Virus record (IMG/VR): IMGVR_UViG_3300035698_026448
Location: 1-57,404 of that record
Direction: 5' to 3' (one strand)
Length of the DNA: 57,404 nt
Source of the DNA: a virus
How positions within the stretch are numbered: the stretch's first letter is position 1; the number at the start of each line of letters is the position of its first letter. Of the stretch, positions 33,557 to 40,749 are shown in pieces. A model generated the notes under the pieces. That model did no database searches, had not been told where the DNA came from, and saw nothing but the letters and a program-made list of their open reading frames with translations. A program made the translations under genes and the position numbers.

Positions 33557-34222
33557 ATGAAAAACACTCCACATGTTCGAGAAATGTCACGCAAGTATTT
33601 GCATGTATCAGGAATTTACGTCATTCGTAATTTGGTGAATGACAAAATGTATGTTGGGTCATCGTTGCATATGGGGCTTCGCTGGCGTAGGCATTTTTAT
33701 CTGCTATCGAAAGGAAGGCATACTAACCCGCATTTGCAGTCGTCTTTCAACAAGTATGGACAAGAGTCCTTTCGGATCGAGGTATTTGCAGAGGTAGTTG
33801 CAGAGCGACTGGAAGAGATAGAGTCGAGTGCCATCGTTAAATTCAACAGTTGTGATCGACATAAAGGATACAATTGCAACACTGATGTTAAGGCATCTAC
33901 AAGAGGCAAGCATCTGTCAGATGAGCATAAGAAAAAAATCAGCGACTCGATGAAGGGATATCGACATAGTGAGACATCAAAGAAGTTGATGAGTGAATAC
34001 CGAAAGGGAACAAAACTACCAGAGTCGCAGAAGAAAAAGATTAGTGAGTCGCTATCAAAGGATTATCTTGTAACAGACCCAGAAGGTAACGAATACAGGA
34101 TACGAAATTTGAACCAATTTTGCAAGGAACACGGACTAAACCAAGGCGGATTGGCCAGAGTTGCTCGTGGGAAACGCAGGCATTATAAACGATGGAAGTG
34201 TACATATGTCGTACTCAGATAA
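33557..34222 (+). CDS. GIY-YIG homing-type endonuclease
   Basis: 221 residues, TAGGAGGT upstream. GIYVIRNLVNDKMYVGSS is the GIY-YIG signature, then RWRRHFYLL, and HTNPHLQSSFNKYGQESF is characteristic of phage homing enzymes. The middle repeats the NUMOD3-like DNA-binding unit (LSDEHKKKISDSMKG, HSETSKKLMSEYRKG, LPESQKKKISESLSK) and the C-terminus (VTDPEGNEYRIRNLNQFCKEHGL) is an IENR/NUMOD1-like helix-turn-helix. It overlaps the IscU gene start, so it may have inserted at the 5' edge of iscU. Confidence 0.85.
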   Translation: MKNTPHVREMSRKYLHVSGIYVIRNLVNDKMYVGSSLHMGLRWRRHFYLLSKGRHTNPHLQSSFNKYGQESFRIEVFAEVVAERLEEIESSAIVKFNSCDRHKGYNCNTDVKASTRGKHLSDEHKKKISDSMKGYRHSETSKKLMSEYRKGTKLPESQKKKISESLSKDYLVTDPEGNEYRIRNLNQFCKEHGLNQGGLARVARGKRRHYKRWKCTYVVLR

Positions 34223-34598
34223 AGTAGTAGATCATTTTGAACGTCCCAGAAATGTGGGAACGCTCGACAAGAATTCATCAAACGTGGGCACCGGCATTGT
34301 GGGTGCTCCTGAATGTGGTGATGTAATGAAGTTGCAGATTGAAGTAGATGAGTCTGATCGAATAATTGATGCCAAATTCAAGACCTTTGGATGTGGTAGT
34401 GCGATTGAAAGTAGCTCCTTGGCTACCGAATGGGTAAAAGGCAAGACTGTTGATGAAGCAATGGAGATCAAGAATACAGAGATCGTCAAAGAGTTGGCAT
34501 TGCCACCTGTGAAAATACATTGTTCTGTTCTTGCGGAGGATGCAATTCGAGCCGCAATCTCAGACTATAAGAAAAAATCGGAGAATGAAAATGCATAA
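34206..34598 (+). CDS. iscU: IscU-like Fe-S cluster scaffold
   Basis: 130 residues from ATG 34206. YSDKVVDHFERPRNVG is the IscU N-terminus. The three cluster-ligand cysteines are in VGAPECGDVMKL, KTFGCGSAIESSSLATEW and PPVKIHCSVLAEDAI. Assembles Fe-S clusters for transfer to apoproteins. No IscS desulfurase is seen in the window, so sulfur would come from the host enzyme. Two radical SAM enzymes here are plausible clients. Confidence 0.9.
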   Translation: MSYSDKVVDHFERPRNVGTLDKNSSNVGTGIVGAPECGDVMKLQIEVDESDRIIDAKFKTFGCGSAIESSSLATEWVKGKTVDEAMEIKNTEIVKELALPPVKIHCSVLAEDAIRAAISDYKKKSENENA

Positions 34599-35301
34599 AT
34601 GCTTTGTATGTAATAAGGAAGTCGAAGACGGCAAATGGCATGTTAGAACTAAAAATGAAATCAAAGAAGATTTATGGAATCTGCATGAGAAATGCTATAC
34701 CAACTGCTTGGCTGACCTGGAGGGTATCGCCCCATTGGAAGGCATTACCCAAGTAATGGCCGTCAGGCGATGTAGTGCGGAAGAAGCAGCCAAGTTCTAC
34801 AGGGATGTGTTAGCAAATAGTATTAACTGCCTGGATGAGACTCCACCGGAAATAGAAGACAAACTGCATGGCCGACCCCAGCTTGATGAAGAAGATGCGT
34901 GGATGTACAATCCTGTTCTGTTATATATGAGCCGAAAACAAGGTGGTGGTAAACCTAAGTATACGCCAGGAGAATTCGTTATGGCTATGCTGGAAATGGA
35001 TGCTTTGGAAACCACGCCAGTTAGTGGTGGCATTAGACATAACATAAGCATTCAAGAGCAAGCCGATCAGTTGATGGCGATGAGTGATTATCCTGCTGGT
35101 ATTAGGAGTAAGGTGCAGCGACTTTACTCTGATGAAAAATATACCCAGATAGTCAATTTGTTGACTGACTTTGATGTTCACAAGAGAGTTACTGAGCTTG
35201 TGCCCATGATGCATAAATATTCGATGAAAACTGCCAGACACAAAGTGTCTCGTGTTATTGGCTGCTTAGGAAAAGATTTGGAGAACATGAATGATCGTTA
35301 A
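34591..35301 (+). CDS. Zinc-finger hypothetical protein
   Basis: 236 residues from ATG 34591 with CGGAG upstream; overlaps iscU by 8 bases. HKCFVCNKEV and LHEKCYTNCLADL give an N-terminal CxxC...HxxCxxxC site. The rest is helical without a recognised motif (SAEEAAKFYRDVLAN, EQADQLMAMSDYP). Lies between two Fe-S biogenesis genes, but no link to the pathway can be shown. Confidence 0.55.
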   Translation: MHKCFVCNKEVEDGKWHVRTKNEIKEDLWNLHEKCYTNCLADLEGIAPLEGITQVMAVRRCSAEEAAKFYRDVLANSINCLDETPPEIEDKLHGRPQLDEEDAWMYNPVLLYMSRKQGGGKPKYTPGEFVMAMLEMDALETTPVSGGIRHNISIQEQADQLMAMSDYPAGIRSKVQRLYSDEKYTQIVNLLTDFDVHKRVTELVPMMHKYSMKTARHKVSRVIGCLGKDLENMNDR

Positions 35302-35686
35302 CGTATTAGAACCAATGATAGCTGAACCTATTCATCAAACTTATGATGGCAGGTTGTCGGCAGAACAGAGACAGGCCATTATAGGTGATGCCTTAGTGAC
35401 TCGTGCAGGCATGGAGGCAGTCGTGAATGTTATACAGAGGTGGCACTTCAATTTAGCACATAATCAAGATGACAAATGCCAATCTTTTTTACAACTACTG
35501 GTATGGGTGCAACAATTTGATCTTGGACTGGATTGGCTTGGACAAGTACTAAGGGCAACACAGATTGCTAGGTCTGATATCGAGCACTGGTATCAACTTA
35601 ATGCTCTACTTGCGGCACATATAAACAAACATTACGATGTTCCTGGCTGGTTGAACTTTATGTATGAGGAGGAAGACGATGGTTAA
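35291..35686 (+). CDS. Hypothetical protein
   Basis: 131 residues, overlapping both neighbours. Helical with many Trp/Gln residues (VVNVIQRWHFNLAHNQ, LLVWVQQFDLGLDWLG) and an acidic end (MYEEEDDG) that contains the GGAGG of the next gene. Not recognised. Confidence 0.55.
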   Translation: MIVNVLEPMIAEPIHQTYDGRLSAEQRQAIIGDALVTRAGMEAVVNVIQRWHFNLAHNQDDKCQSFLQLLVWVQQFDLGLDWLGQVLRATQIARSDIEHWYQLNALLAAHINKHYDVPGWLNFMYEEEDDG

Positions 35687-36005
35687 ATTAACAGAAAAAG
35701 CTGCCAAAGAAGTTAAAGTCATTATGGCATCTCAGTCAATGGAAGAGCCCGCTTTTTTGAGAGTGGGTGTCAAAGGTGGTGGATGTAGTGGATTCAACTA
35801 CTCACTTGACCTGACTGATGCAAAGACAGAAGACGATGAGGAATTCAAACATCACGGTGTTACAGTGATCGTTGATCCGAAGTCCAACCTATACTTGTCG
35901 GGTGTAGAGATTGACTTCGTAGATGAGATAATGGGAAGAGGTTTCAAATTCAACAACCCTAACGCGAGTAGTAGTTGTGGTTGTGGGTCTAGTTTTAGTG
36001 TTTAG
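35679..36005 (+). CDS. A-type Fe-S carrier (IscA/ErpA/SufA-like)
   Basis: 108 residues from ATG 35679, which has GGAGG 8 bases upstream. VKLTEKAAKEVKVIM, RVGVKGGGCSGFNYSLDL, VDFVDEIMGRGFKFNNPNAS and SSCGCGSSF are the family's conserved blocks, with ligands at the GGCSG cysteine and the C-terminal CGC. Carries clusters from the scaffold to targets. With IscU at 34206 it forms half of an Isc pathway. Confidence 0.9.
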   Translation: MVKLTEKAAKEVKVIMASQSMEEPAFLRVGVKGGGCSGFNYSLDLTDAKTEDDEEFKHHGVTVIVDPKSNLYLSGVEIDFVDEIMGRGFKFNNPNASSSCGCGSSFSV

Positions 36006-36243
36006 GAAGAAAAAAATCACACTGAATTGGTCTACATTCACTGAAATGAATACTCTTGTGAAGTGGACTACCGGAGACGACTACAGAGACAACGCTGATT
36101 TTGTTACAGATTTCACCACAGGTCATTCAATGACTATTCCAGTAGAATCAGGCAAGACATACAAAATCTTTATCAGATGTGCATCTGGTGATGAAGGCAT
36201 ATGGTGGTTCACTCAAGGATCGCAATTCGAGGTGTCCACTTAA
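35998..36243 (+). CDS. Small hypothetical protein, start uncertain
   Basis: About 81 residues if GTG 35998 is used; the frame is also open upstream, and an ATG at 36049 is a shorter choice. The sequence looks like a beta-rich domain: KITLNWSTFTEMNTLVKWTTG, SMTIPVESGKTYKIFI and GIWWFTQGSQFEV. Not recognised; could be a small beta-sandwich. Sits between the Fe-S carrier and a lipoprotein. Confidence 0.45.
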   Translation: MFRKKKITLNWSTFTEMNTLVKWTTGDDYRDNADFVTDFTTGHSMTIPVESGKTYKIFIRCASGDEGIWWFTQGSQFEVST

Positions 36244-36265
36244 CATACAATGCTAAGGAGACAAT

Positions 36266-36649
36266 ATGATAAGAAGTCTACTTCTGGTAGTCTTGGCGGG
36301 GATGGTCTACATTTCCATATCAGGATGCAATACCACCCTTGAGGAAGTTCGCAGTAAATGGAAGTTCGGACCTGAATACCGAAGTGGTAAAGATCAAAGC
36401 CTAACCAGATGGACTACCCAGACGGGTATTGAAACCAAGTGGGCTAATGGATGGAAAACAGGCATCACTTATCGTGGTCGTTATAGTGGAGGGTTTGAGG
36501 GGTACGACATACAGGACCAAGGCATGTGGTTTGATTTTATCTTCCCGCTTTGGCAAGCAGACAAGCCGGGTAAACTCAAAGCGTTAGAGCAACGAATACT
36601 TGAATTAGAGCGAAGCAAAATGGGAGGCACGAATGATACCGGAAATTGA
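36266..36649 (+). CDS. Putative lipoprotein
   Basis: 127 residues, AAGGAGACAAT upstream. MIRSLLLVVLAGMVYISISGC is a lipoprotein signal with the Cys near residue 21. The mature part has repeated aromatic strands (TRWTTQTGIETKWANGWKTG) that look like beta hairpins, and ends in a helix (KALEQRILELERSK). Overlaps the PiT gene by 17 bases. May be a surface or envelope partner of the transporter; unproven. Confidence 0.6.
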   Translation: MIRSLLLVVLAGMVYISISGCNTTLEEVRSKWKFGPEYRSGKDQSLTRWTTQTGIETKWANGWKTGITYRGRYSGGFEGYDIQDQGMWFDFIFPLWQADKPGKLKALEQRILELERSKMGGTNDTGN

Positions 36650-38195
36650 TTTTGCAATGCTCTCTCCCTTCTTATGGGGAGCACTAGCATTTGCATTCAT
36701 AATGTTGTTGTGGGATTGTGTTGAAGTCGGTCGTAACGATGCAGCTAATATTGTCAACTCGGTATTCGGATCACGAGTCTTAACTAGAAAATGGGCAGTC
36801 AGACTGGCTGGATTGGGGGTGGTCCTTGGGGCCTATTTGTCCTCGGATGTTATAGAGACAGCCAGAAAGGGTATATTCTCACCTGAAGTCTTTACGATAC
36901 AGCAGGCTCTTGCCATCTATATTTCAGTGTATATCATAGATACGATATTACTGTATACGTACTCTGCTTTTGGAATGCCAGTGTCAACAACAATGACGCT
37001 GGTTTTTGAGTTGTTGGGTGCAGCTTTCTTCTTGAATATCGCCAGAGGAAGTCCTGAAGAAGCAATCCACTGGGCGAAAGCGGGCACTGTAGTAGGTGGA
37101 ATTATCTGTTCTATAATATTATCAGGGGTGCTAGGATTCTTCATACAAAGGGCGGCTCGTGGTGCAATAAAAGAGAAGTGGGATGACTTCCAACGACTAA
37201 TGCTGCATGGCCCTTGGTTGGCCGGTGGTCTACTGGCAGGACTGTCCTACTTCATGCTGGTTAAAGGCATGAAGAATGTTGAGTTTGTCAGACAGATTAA
37301 CGAAACTCTGCTATCTCATCCGTATGGGCCTTTCATAGCAATCGTAGCCCTTTGGGTAGTATTTGCAACGTTGGTACATTCATCATTGTTGTTCTTTAGA
37401 GAGAAGGCAGCGAGAAATATCTTCCCGGTCATCACAGTAGTTGGCATGGTGGCAATGGCTTTTGCTTTCGGGCAGAATGATCTTGCAAACTGCGCTTCGC
37501 CAGGATTGGCATCTTTCAAGTTAATTGAGGGACAACAGGCTGGAATGACAACAGCAGACATCTCCAAGGTTCCCATCAATCATTTGTGGTTGTTGGGGTG
37601 TGGAGTTTTGCTGATGTTGGGCATGACGACCAAGAATGCTGAACGAGTTACCAAGGCAGAAGTTAGAACAGGAAGTCGAACTGAAAGCCATGTCAAACTG
37701 TATGCTCCAGGCTGGTGCATATGGATAGGCGATGCAATTGTCCGGTGGCAAAATGGCAAAGCCAAACCTTTATCTGTGACTACAAAACCTGAAGAGGGAC
37801 ATACTCGTCATTACGATCCATTGCGAGCATCGGTTATTGTTTGCGTATCAGCATGTGTGATTGCAACAGCGTCGGCTTTGAAGTTGCCTGTTTCTACAAC
37901 ATATGTGGCCTTTGCAGCAGTGTTAGCCACTGGGATTGCTGACCGAATTTTTGTCCACGGTGATGCCCCTTTGAAGATTGCTCGTTCGATATGGGTTATC
38001 TTCAGTTGGTTTGCTGCTGCTGTCATGGCAACTCTAGGTGCCGGTATAGTTTGTGTCACCATCTACTATCTTGGCGTCTACGGGATGTTTGCTTGCCTGC
38101 TGGCAAATTTGATCGTCCGCAGATATGTGAAGCGACGTGCTGATCTGCAAGAAACTCGTCTACGTGAAGAAGAGGAAAGACTGCTACTGGTATAA
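36633..38195 (+). CDS. pit: PiT-family inorganic phosphate transporter
   Basis: 520 residues with about ten hydrophobic segments. The duplicated family signature is present: VGRNDAANIVNSVFGSRVLT near residue 32 and FAFGQNDLANCASPGLAS near 276. STTMTLVFELLGAA and STTYVAFAAVLATGI are the second repeated element. A soluble loop lies between (KAEVRTGSRTES onward). Imports phosphate across the host inner membrane with a cation. In a virus this would be a nutrient-acquisition gene that supports DNA synthesis. Confidence 0.9.
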   Translation: MIPEIDFAMLSPFLWGALAFAFIMLLWDCVEVGRNDAANIVNSVFGSRVLTRKWAVRLAGLGVVLGAYLSSDVIETARKGIFSPEVFTIQQALAIYISVYIIDTILLYTYSAFGMPVSTTMTLVFELLGAAFFLNIARGSPEEAIHWAKAGTVVGGIICSIILSGVLGFFIQRAARGAIKEKWDDFQRLMLHGPWLAGGLLAGLSYFMLVKGMKNVEFVRQINETLLSHPYGPFIAIVALWVVFATLVHSSLLFFREKAARNIFPVITVVGMVAMAFAFGQNDLANCASPGLASFKLIEGQQAGMTTADISKVPINHLWLLGCGVLLMLGMTTKNAERVTKAEVRTGSRTESHVKLYAPGWCIWIGDAIVRWQNGKAKPLSVTTKPEEGHTRHYDPLRASVIVCVSACVIATASALKLPVSTTYVAFAAVLATGIADRIFVHGDAPLKIARSIWVIFSWFAAAVMATLGAGIVCVTIYYLGVYGMFACLLANLIVRRYVKRRADLQETRLREEEERLLLV

Positions 38196-38362
38196 AATGA
38201 CAGTATGTGACACTATTTCTGTGTCTTTGGTCGATTATCTTACCATAGGCTAAAGTCATAAGATTATGTTCTAACTGTATGTTACGTCAGCACTAACAGG
38301 AATGTGCAGAAATTTTGCTCAATCCTTACAGTGCGTTTAATCGTCGCAAACAGGAGAACATG

Positions 38363-39583
38363 ATGTGGAAGAAGATTTTATGCGTTTTGACTGTGTTGTT
38401 TATGGCAGAGTATGCCTCTGCCCAACTTTGTGGGTCTAATGGACCACCAGACGACTATACTGTATGCAGATCAACTCCTGAGTGGGGTGGATTGCCGATT
38501 GGAATTCCATCGCTTGACAAAGATGAGGGGTTGTTCTTATTGCCAGACTGGTATGACGATCCCAGTATTGTTGGACGTGAAGAGATAGGTGGATGCAACG
38601 GAGTTAGTAGTCCTAGCTGTCTTGGTCGTGTACAAAGCTTGGGTTGGCCTCATTGGGAGATGTTTACTCCTACAGAGCCGTGGTGCGAACAACCACCTGG
38701 CTGGAGTGGTGAATGGGATTGTTGGACAGACCCATTTCGCACGAGTGGGTATACCATACCTGATGGTTGGAGATACAACGGAGAATTCAATTTCGATGCG
38801 CCCGTTCCTTTAGGTGGTGAATCGAAAACATTACGTATTGCAGGATGGATGGATGTTTCGGATGCCCAGAGTGGTATGCGAGATTACATCTTGTCCATGC
38901 GACCATATTTCAATTACACCTACTGGGTATTCTATGAAGACCCATTTTGGGGAGACTCAGGTCAGCAGCTTGAGTCCGAAAAAATATTCATGGATGACCC
39001 TGACGTATCGGGATCAGTTGTATGGCTGGATGTAGAGTCATTTTATGCTAGGTCTGGATCGGGTGAGAACTACTATGATGAGTGGCCGTTTGGCAATCAC
39101 GAACGATGGTATTTTGAGGCAAGCATAGAGGTTCCCGATCATTTCAATCCGCCTCCATGCGAAGAAACAGTGTGGGGAGATTTCTGCACTTCAACTGGTT
39201 TTATTGAGGTGAATGATTTTGGCATGTGGTGGGATGGAGAGTATCGACACGATTTCCATAGAGCAATGGGTTCGCTCACTTGGATCATGCGAGCTTACGT
39301 CGAAGAAGATCAGCCAGCGCCAAGCTTCCCTCTTTGCAAAAATGCAGATGTGGATTGTAGTGGCACCGTCAATGGTCTCGATATAGGCATTGTTGCCAAC
39401 GGACTCAATTGGTTCAAAACAGCAGCAGAAGCAAACAACCCTCGTGCAGATGTTAACAGAGATGGCAATATCAATGCTCTTGATATCGGCATTATCGCTA
39501 ATGGCAACAACTGGTTTGGCTCTACGGGTGACTGCATCTGTCCAGCCACAATGACGGCAATTGAAGTCAAACGCAAGAGATAG
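38363..39583 (+). CDS. Secreted protein with C-terminal dockerin-like repeats
   Basis: 406 residues from ATG 38363 with AGGAG upstream (an ATG at 38360 is an alternative). A clear signal peptide WKKILCVLTVLFMAEYASA ends before QLCGS. The body is Trp- and Cys-rich and not recognised. The C-terminus holds two EF-hand-like dockerin units: NADVDCSGTVNGLDIGIVAN and RADVNRDGNINALDIGIIAN, each with the calcium loop DxDxxG/DxNxDG. Dockerins bind cohesins or surfaces; such repeats are frequent in planctomycete secretomes. Unusual in a phage; may act outside the cell or on the virion. Confidence 0.75.
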   Translation: MWKKILCVLTVLFMAEYASAQLCGSNGPPDDYTVCRSTPEWGGLPIGIPSLDKDEGLFLLPDWYDDPSIVGREEIGGCNGVSSPSCLGRVQSLGWPHWEMFTPTEPWCEQPPGWSGEWDCWTDPFRTSGYTIPDGWRYNGEFNFDAPVPLGGESKTLRIAGWMDVSDAQSGMRDYILSMRPYFNYTYWVFYEDPFWGDSGQQLESEKIFMDDPDVSGSVVWLDVESFYARSGSGENYYDEWPFGNHERWYFEASIEVPDHFNPPPCEETVWGDFCTSTGFIEVNDFGMWWDGEYRHDFHRAMGSLTWIMRAYVEEDQPAPSFPLCKNADVDCSGTVNGLDIGIVANGLNWFKTAAEANNPRADVNRDGNINALDIGIIANGNNWFGSTGDCICPATMTAIEVKRKR

Positions 39584-39687
39584 TGCAGGATAAAGATCGG
39601 TAGAAGATTTTGCACCATAGTTAATAGGACGTAAATGCTTGTCACATAAGGGTTTGTGATATAAATCATTTTGATTGAATATTTTTC

Positions 39688-39715
39688 TTGACTCTTTGAG
39701 CATTTGGCGTATAAT
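39688..39715 (+). promoter_or_regulatory. Promoter of the RNA cluster
   Basis: TTGACT (39688-39693), 16-nt spacer, TATAAT (39710-39715) preceded by G. Predicted +1 at about 39721-39722, which is exactly where the first Y RNA-like closing stem begins. Confidence 0.8.
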
Positions 39716-39720
39716 AACCC

Positions 39721-39877
39721 GCAGACGCAACCTGAAAGACTTGGCATACAAACTTGAGGGTTTACTGCCGGGGCCAATAGCGCCCCGGCCACATAGTTGG
39801 AATCCGGCAACCGTGGAGGTTGTCGGAGGAAGATTATGGGATTGCCAATCGAACTTTTGCGAATGCAACTTTTTTTG
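39721..39877 (+). ncRNA. Y RNA-like RNA 1
   Basis: Closing stem GCA-GA-CGCAA (39721-39730) with TTGCG-AA-TGC (39857-39866). Internal loop: 5' CCTGAAA, 3' GAACTT. Second stem GACTTGGCA / TGCCAATC. Then ATACAAAC, as in the other copies. The distal module is not tRNA-like: it has GCCGGGGC/GCCCCGGC and CCGGCAACC/GGTTGTCGG hairpins. A T-tract (39870-39877) follows. Would bind the TROVE protein at 44023 if the internal loop is the Ro60 site. Inferred from shared structure with the other three copies. Confidence 0.6.
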
Positions 39878-40065
39878 CTCTCTTACAATTGAATATCGAT
39901 TGTCGCAAAAACTACGAAACAATGGATGGGCCTGGCTCTGTCAAAAGAAGTCCGGGGGCAACGGTTGCCGTAAGGCTCCCCCGTCCACCATATATGTAGT
40001 GGCTCGGTCAGGGAAACTTGAATCGGGGGCAACGGTAGGGTAACCTACCCCACTGCGCCATTTTT
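39878..40065 (+). other. Non-coding structured segment between Y-like RNAs 1 and 2
   Basis: No gene. Holds GGATGGG (39934-39940) pairing with CCCGTCC further on, a CGGGGG/CCCCCG hairpin, a repeated CGGGGGCAACGGT, and GGTAGG-gtaa-CCTACC. It ends near a CCA but lacks D and T arms, so I do not call a tRNA. Could be a further RNA or processed spacer. Confidence 0.35.
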
Positions 40066-40195
40066 GCTGCGACCTACGAGTTTGGCTTACAAACATTTAG
40101 CTCATTGCAGAGCGTCACTATTTGGAAGTGAAGGTTGCCGGGTCAAACCGGCAATGTTATCAGTCTTGCCAAGCAAACTTTCGCAGCTTTTTTTT
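40066..40195 (+). ncRNA. Y RNA-like RNA 2 with tRNA-like module
   Basis: Closing stem GCTGCGA (40066-40072) / TCGCAGC (40181-40187) followed by eight T, so the stem doubles as a terminator. 5' loop CCTAC(GA), 3' loop element CAAACTT. Then TTACAAACA and a tRNA-like cloverleaf: D-arm AGCTC-ATTGCA-GAGC, anticodon-like arm TCACT-ATTTGGA-AGTGA, T-arm TGCCGG-GTCAAA-CCGGCA, and an acceptor-like helix AACATT/AATGTT. This architecture matches bacterial YrlA RNAs. CAAACTT can also pair with GAGTTTG, so the internal loop may be dynamic. Confidence 0.7.
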
Positions 40196-40312
40196 GAGAT
40201 CAACGATCTTACTGTTGGCATCCATGCCTCGTAAGAGTTCGTGCCATCCGAGACCCGTTTTGATGGCAGTAAAAGACGGGGACTTACGAACAGTAAAGAT
40301 CGATCATGAATT
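40196..40312 (+). ncRNA. Candidate pseudoknotted RNA
   Basis: Outer stem CGATCTT-ACTGTT (from 40205) pairs with AACAGTAAAGATCG (to about 40302) with a single bulge. Inside are GGCAT/ATGCC, CGTAAG/CTTACG and TGCCATC/GATGGCA hairpins. CCCGT in the last loop can pair with ACGGG outside it, giving an H-type pseudoknot. No matching known family comes to mind. Confidence 0.5.
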
Positions 40313-40402
40313 GCGGTGGAGTGGAACGGAAATGGATCGAAAGATTCAAGACCATAATGGCCTCATAAGCCGTTGATATCGGGTTCGACTCCCGTCACCG
40401 CT
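40313..40402 (+). tRNA. tRNA-Met(CAU)-like with enlarged D-arm
   Basis: Acceptor GCGGTGG (40313-40319) pairs with TCACCGC (40395-40401). Anticodon arm ATGGC-CTCATAA-GCCGT shows anticodon CAU. T-arm CGGG-TTCGACT-CCCG. The D region is about 18 bases too long and contains a GGATC-GAAA-GATTC hairpin. CCA is not encoded. Six bases separate it from Y-like RNA 3, so they could be co-processed. Either a divergent real tRNA or a mimic. Confidence 0.5.
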
Positions 40403-40407
40403 ATTTC

Positions 40408-40559
40408 GGGCGACCTAACTGATGTGGCTTACAAACACTTAGCTCATTTGGTAGAGCATTGTCTTTTTATGACAACGGTAACAGGTTCAAATCCTGTATT
40501 GTTAACCAGGGCTCCGGCCCACCGGACTTCGGTCCACCAAGCCATCCAAACTTTCGCCC
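40408..40559 (+). ncRNA. Y RNA-like RNA 3 with tRNA(Lys)-like module
   Basis: Closing stem GGGCGA (40408-40413) / TCGCCC (40554-40559). 5' loop CCTAACT, 3' loop CAAACTT. Second stem GAT..GGCTT / AAGCCATC. Then TTACAAACAC and a tRNA-Lys-like fold: D-arm AGCTC-ATTTGGTA-GAGC, arm TTGTC-TTTTTAT-GACAA, T-arm ACAGG-TTCAAAT-CCTGT, acceptor-like AACACT/ATTGTT. The acceptor end is not free; it continues into the Y-like stem, so it should not be charged. Two extra hairpins (GGGC..GCCC; ACCGGACTTCGGT) lie before the 3' strand. Confidence 0.7.
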
Positions 40560-40749
40560 ACTATTACTTTCCGGCGCGCCCGGCGCGCCCGGTTACAGTA
40601 CTTCACCGAAGTCGGGGTAACCCATCCGAAGTGAAGCCCTTTCGAGAGGCGAACAGGTGAGATAAAGAACGGTTTCCAGTGTCCCCGCCTTTATCCCCTG
40701 CTGATGAGCCGCAAGGCCACTCTCGGAAGAAAATGCTGGACTTGTAGTT
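40560..40749 (+). other. Non-coding structured segment between Y-like RNAs 3 and 4
   Basis: No gene. Starts with a GC-rich direct repeat (CGGCGCGCC twice). Long-range stem TTTCGAGAG (40640-40648) / CTCTCGGAA (40720-40728) encloses CAGG..GATAAAG / CTTTATC..CCTG and a GCC-GCAA-GGC hairpin. TCCAG in the inner loop can pair with CTGGA downstream (pseudoknot). Also CTTCAC/GTGAAG. Looks like a folded RNA of unknown family. Confidence 0.4.

Noticed and set aside
39191-39922. Long - strand frame opposite the dockerin-like gene
   Set aside because: Antisense to a gene with signal peptide and clear repeats; composition is that of a shadow frame.
39934-40000. tRNA with encoded CCA in the segment between Y-like RNAs 1 and 2
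   Set aside because: The ends can pair (GGATGGG/CCCGTCC) but at 67 nt there is no T-loop or D-arm.
40431-40505. Genuine tRNA-Lys(UUU)
   Set aside because: D, anticodon and T arms are good, but the acceptor helix has mismatches and both ends continue into the Y-like stems, as in the neighbouring copies.
39675-40660. Open frames in the RNA cluster (for example 39675-40043, 40122-40376, 40373-40660)
   Set aside because: They lack ribosome sites, run through the paired RNA elements and have no protein-like composition.
40701-40731. CTGATGAG...GAAGAAA as a hammerhead ribozyme
   Set aside because: After the GCC-GCAA-GGC helix the core GAAA does not follow directly; seven or more bases intervene, so the catalytic core cannot form.
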